Shown here piece after piece: positions 61,996 through 64,000 of a stretch of 64,000 bases of DNA (its first letter is position 1; every line of letters starts with the position of its first letter). This DNA is from Polyangia bacterium (GTDB lineage Bacteria > Myxococcota_A > Polyangia > Polyangiales > Polyangiaceae). The notes under the pieces are model-generated. The model made no database searches, had not been told where the DNA came from, and saw only the letters and a program-made list of their open reading frames with translations. The DNA lies in assembly GCA_030426145.1 (NCBI GenBank), contig JAUHZF010000003.1, positions 24,587 to 88,586 on the forward strand. Reading direction: 5' to 3'. A program made the position numbers and the translations under genes.

Positions 61996-62085
61996 ATGCA
62001 CCTGATCGACCATCTGGGCCCGCTTGTTCGCACCACAGCCTTCGTGCTTCTGATGTCGAGGTTGCCGGGAGAGGCTGATGCCTGA
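61996..62085 (+). CDS. Possible 29-aa small protein overlapping the DUF3817-like gene
   Basis: ATG 61996 opens 30 codons (MHLIDHLGPLVRTTAFVLL onward) that end inside the next gene's start region: its TGA lies at 62083-62085, 5 nt after ATG 62078. Length and placement would suit a leader, but there is no independent support such as a strong ribosome site. Confidence 0.25.
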   Translation: MHLIDHLGPLVRTTAFVLLMSRLPGEADA

Positions 62086-62827
62086 CGCCATCCACGTGTG
62101 GTCGTTGGCGCGCGCTGTGAAGTTCCTGGGCCTCGGACTCTTGTTGCTGGGGCTCGGAGGGGTCGTGGTGCCCGAGCGGCGCGCGCTGCGGCTCCGAGCC
62201 GCCTACGGCGTGTTGGTTCCCGGGTTCGTGGCGACCTTCTCCGGGGGGTGGCTGCTGATGAAGCTCAGTGGGCGCCACCTAAGCGAGCCGTGGTTGTTCG
62301 TCGGCGCCTTGGCCGGACTGTGTGCCGTGCACTTGGGTTTCGTCGTGAGCCATCGGACCCGTTGTCGACGCGCGAGTCCGATGCTCGCGTGGGGGTGCAT
62401 GGGAGCGGCGCTGGCGAGCATGACGCTGCGGGTCAGCGGTGTATGGTTGCTGCCCGTCTGCCTGTGCGGGGCTGCGCTCGGTGGTGCCCTGGCCCGGCCG
62501 TTCTGGCGCCCAACGCCGATCACCAACGACGGCGATCGCCGGCTCGCGATCAGAAGTCTCGTGTGGCTCGGGCGCGCCGAAGGGTTTTCGCTGGTGTTGA
62601 TGCTGTCGATGATGGCGCTTCGCCGTGTGGTCGGCTTCCGTATCGACGGTGGAACTGGGGTCTTGGGTCTTGCTCATGGGGTGCTGTTGTTGGCCTACGT
62701 GCAGAGCTTGACTTGCGTGGGCCGGAACGAAGGATGGCCCACCTCTACGGTGGCCACCGGGGCACTGTCGTCCTTGCTTCCCGGCGGTACGCTCTGGTTC
62801 GAGCGTCGTCCCCTGTTCCACTCCTAG
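62078..62827 (+). CDS. Membrane protein with C-terminal DUF3817-like domain
   Basis: A 249-aa protein with about seven hydrophobic segments. Residues 1-155 are an unassigned membrane domain (FLGLGLLLLGLGGVVVPE, SEPWLFVGALAGLCAVHLGF). Residues about 160-245 match the DUF3817 pattern (LGRAEGFSLVLMLSMMALRR, LGLAHGVLLLAYVQSL, SSLLPGGTLWFERR). Family members normally contain only the second part, so the first domain is an extra fusion. Function unknown. Divergent from the GlxA-type regulator, which may control it. Confidence 0.85.
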   Translation: MPDAIHVWSLARAVKFLGLGLLLLGLGGVVVPERRALRLRAAYGVLVPGFVATFSGGWLLMKLSGRHLSEPWLFVGALAGLCAVHLGFVVSHRTRCRRASPMLAWGCMGAALASMTLRVSGVWLLPVCLCGAALGGALARPFWRPTPITNDGDRRLAIRSLVWLGRAEGFSLVLMLSMMALRRVVGFRIDGGTGVLGLAHGVLLLAYVQSLTCVGRNEGWPTSTVATGALSSLLPGGTLWFERRPLFHS

Positions 62828-62878
62828 GCTCGTAGGGTCAAATATTCCTTGAGGAGAATATGTGCCGTGGCTAGGCTA

Positions 62879-62933
62879 CGCGCATGTCCGTTCACCGGTT
62901 CATTCGCCCGCGTCGCCGAACCACGCTCGTCTT
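62879..62933. repeat. 55-bp dispersed repeat, copy B
   Basis: Inverted copy of 59792-59846 (54 of 55 positions), lying directly upstream of the arsR-like gene, so it may affect its expression. Confidence 0.8.
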
Positions 62934-62952
62934 CGTGGAGGCGGGGCCATGA
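62884..62952 (+). CDS. Possible 22-aa leader overlapping the arsR start
   Basis: ATG 62884 opens MSVHRFIRPRRRTTLV and ends in an ATGA overlap with the arsR-like ATG, so it could couple translation. Because most of it is the dispersed 55-bp repeat, it may simply be repeat sequence. Confidence 0.25.
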   Translation: MSVHRFIRPRRRTTLVFVEAGP

Positions 62953-63281
62953 CGGCGGCGATCGCCCTCGACGTGGGCACCTTCGCTGCACTTGGTGAGC
63001 CGAATCGACTGCGCATGGTCGAGCTTCTGCGCGGTGGTCCGAGGGCGGTGGGGGAGATGGCAGAGGCGTTGGGGATCCGGCAGCCCCAGGTCTCGAAACA
63101 CCTGAAGGTCCTCGGGGAGGCGGGGTTGGTCAGCGTCGAGGCGGTGGCCCGTCGGCGCATTTACCGCCTGGAGCCAGCACCCTTCGCGGCCATGGCGCAC
63201 TGGGTCGATTCTTTTGAAGCCCTCTGGTCCCAGCGCCTGGACGCCATGGGCGACGTTCTCGCGTCGCTCGACGACGCTTGA
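62949..63281 (+). CDS. ArsR-family winged-helix repressor
   Basis: A 110-aa DNA-binding protein (ALGEPNRLRMVELLRGGPRA, then ALGIRQPQVSKHLKVLGEAG, LVSVEAVARRRIYRL). The usual ArsR metal Cys residues are absent, typical of the group paired with SRPBCC proteins. ATG 62949 follows GGAGG at 7 nt; the frame from 62862 is weaker. It is 29 nt upstream of the SRPBCC gene, forming the common ArsR-AHSA1 two-gene operon. Confidence 0.93.
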   Translation: MTAAIALDVGTFAALGEPNRLRMVELLRGGPRAVGEMAEALGIRQPQVSKHLKVLGEAGLVSVEAVARRRIYRLEPAPFAAMAHWVDSFEALWSQRLDAMGDVLASLDDA

Positions 63282-63310
63282 CGTCGTCAGCCAACGTCAA
63301 CGGAGGTTAC

Positions 63311-63808
63311 GTGATTCTGCAGCTGTTCAAGAAGACCAAGAACCTGAAGCTCGAGCGCACCTACGCGAAGAAACGCGAAACGGTGTGGCGCGCATGGACC
63401 GAGCCCGAGCTGGTGCGTCGCTGGTGGGGGCCGACGAACACGGTGGTCCCGACCTGCGAGATCGACTTGCGACAGGGCGGGGCCATCCACATCGTGATGG
63501 AGGCCACGGAAGGAATGGGCAAGTACGCGGGAACCCGCTGGCCCATGATGGGAAGCTTCACCACCATCGAGCCCGTCGAACGGCTTGCCTACGATGCGCG
63601 CTCATGGACGGAGGGCGAAGAAGAAGCGACCACCATCGTTCACACGAACACCATTGGTCTGGTCGCCGTGCCGGAGGGCACGCACGTAACCCTCGACGTC
63701 GTCATCCAACAGATCGGGCCCAAAGCCAAGCTCGCGGCTTTCGGGATGAAGTGGGGCTACAAGCAGTACCTCGACAAGCTCGATGCCGTCCTCGTGTCGC
63801 TCTCATGA
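63311..63808 (+). CDS. SRPBCC / AHSA1 domain protein
   Basis: A 165-aa START-like ligand-binding protein. GTG 63311 follows GGAGG; the frame from TTG 63278 is less likely. Motifs: RETVWRAWTEPELVRRWWGP, GKYAGTRWPMMGSFTTIEPV, ATTIVHTNTIGLVAVPEGTH, and a C-terminal helix. This family binds hydrophobic small molecules or acts as an Hsp90-activator-like fold. Partner of the ArsR regulator. A 29-bp stretch of its 3' part is duplicated at 59849. Confidence 0.92.
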   Translation: MILQLFKKTKNLKLERTYAKKRETVWRAWTEPELVRRWWGPTNTVVPTCEIDLRQGGAIHIVMEATEGMGKYAGTRWPMMGSFTTIEPVERLAYDARSWTEGEEEATTIVHTNTIGLVAVPEGTHVTLDVVIQQIGPKAKLAAFGMKWGYKQYLDKLDAVLVSLS

Positions 63809-63840
63809 GCGCTGCCTAGTCGAATCCACGAGGTCGAGAA

Positions 63841-63872
63841 CGAGAACGCTCACGAGGTCGACAGCGAGAACG
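63841..63872. repeat. Minisatellite unit shared with 17948-17979
   Basis: CGAGAACGCTCACGAGGTCG plus 12 nt, with decayed units on either side (GAGGTCGAGAACGAGAACG). It matches the inverted copy near 17.9 kb at 28 of 32 positions. It lies in the 192-bp window-end segment after the SRPBCC gene. Confidence 0.7.
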
Positions 63873-63931
63873 TCCATCGCCCGGTGCCGGCCGTGGAGAA
63901 CATTCCCCGCCACGCGGTGCGGTACGGTTTG

Positions 63932-63947
63932 GTACCAGTCCTGGTAC
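63932..63947. promoter_or_regulatory. GTACCA-GTCC-TGGTAC inverted repeat
   Basis: A 6-bp perfect dyad with a 4-nt spacer, extended to TTGGTACC on the left. Its compact symmetry resembles a dimeric repressor operator; it may control a gene beyond the window's end. Confidence 0.45.
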
Positions 63948-64000
63948 GAACATCTACCGGCGCCCATGGCGCACCTCGGCCGGTCGCCACGGCTCAGTCT

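Noticed and set aside
1..64000. tRNA, rRNA, integrase, transposase or phage genes
   Set aside because: None recognised on either strand; the short repeats reported are too small to be insertion sequences.

Overview
The window is high-GC DNA from a member of the Myxococcota or a close deltaproteobacterial relative. The evidence is two transmembrane Ser/Thr kinases, about sixteen predicted lipoproteins (many with Gly/Ser-rich linkers and Cys-rich domains), several large TPR proteins, and the remnant of a MYXO-CTERM sorting tail near 57.2 kb. No tRNA, rRNA, CRISPR array or insertion sequence was recognised. Housekeeping markers (dnaX, recR, dnaJ, a ppsR-type kinase, selO, ferrochelatase) indicate a chromosome.

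Layout. 1-7626: 3' part of a giant TPR protein. 7747-8958: Cys-rich lipoprotein. 8992-14311: an NAD/flavin-related locus, with a minus-strand set (SIR2-like NADase fused to a receiver-like domain, dodecin, two unknown genes) diverging from a plus-strand operon (NrtR-type Nudix regulator, SPFH protein, NAD-kinase-like protein). 14319-20048: leishmanolysin-like lipoprotein, class IV aminotransferase, beta-repeat lipoprotein, AraC regulator divergent from an NmrA-like oxidoreductase. 20213-23777: coupled operon of Ser/Thr kinase, TPR/PEGA protein and Cys-rich lipoprotein. 23866-28937: lipoproteins and a NarL-type two-component pair. 29001-33930: recR-ridA-unknown operon divergent from dnaX. 33974-36863: sulfatase-fold lipoprotein, DUF4349 lipoprotein, small lipoprotein. 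36895-43390 (minus): a second kinase/TPR-PEGA/Cys-rich set. 43445-48401: acyl-CoA synthetase, dnaJ, ppsR-like gene, yccF, sigma factor. 48568-56509: membrane protein, lipoproteins, alpha/beta hydrolase, ferrochelatase, metallo-hydrolase-like gene, selO. 56559-58029: beta-barrel gene next to two abutting gene remnants. 58206-63808: Sel1-like lipoprotein, TPR protein, GlxA-type regulator, DUF3817-like membrane protein, ArsR/SRPBCC pair.

How the genes may work together. The strongest candidate for an undescribed system is 8992-14311. An enzyme expected to hydrolyse NAD (SIR2-like) sits back to back with NrtR, a family whose known effector is ADP-ribose, the product of NAD hydrolysis. NrtR heads an operon with a membrane-scaffold (SPFH) protein and an altered NAD kinase. 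The second theme is a duplicated envelope signalling set (kinase + TPR/PEGA protein + Cys-rich lipoprotein) with overlapping start and stop codons in both copies. Short dispersed repeats (55 bp, 29 bp, 30 bp and a 24-bp minisatellite) link intergenic regions across the window.
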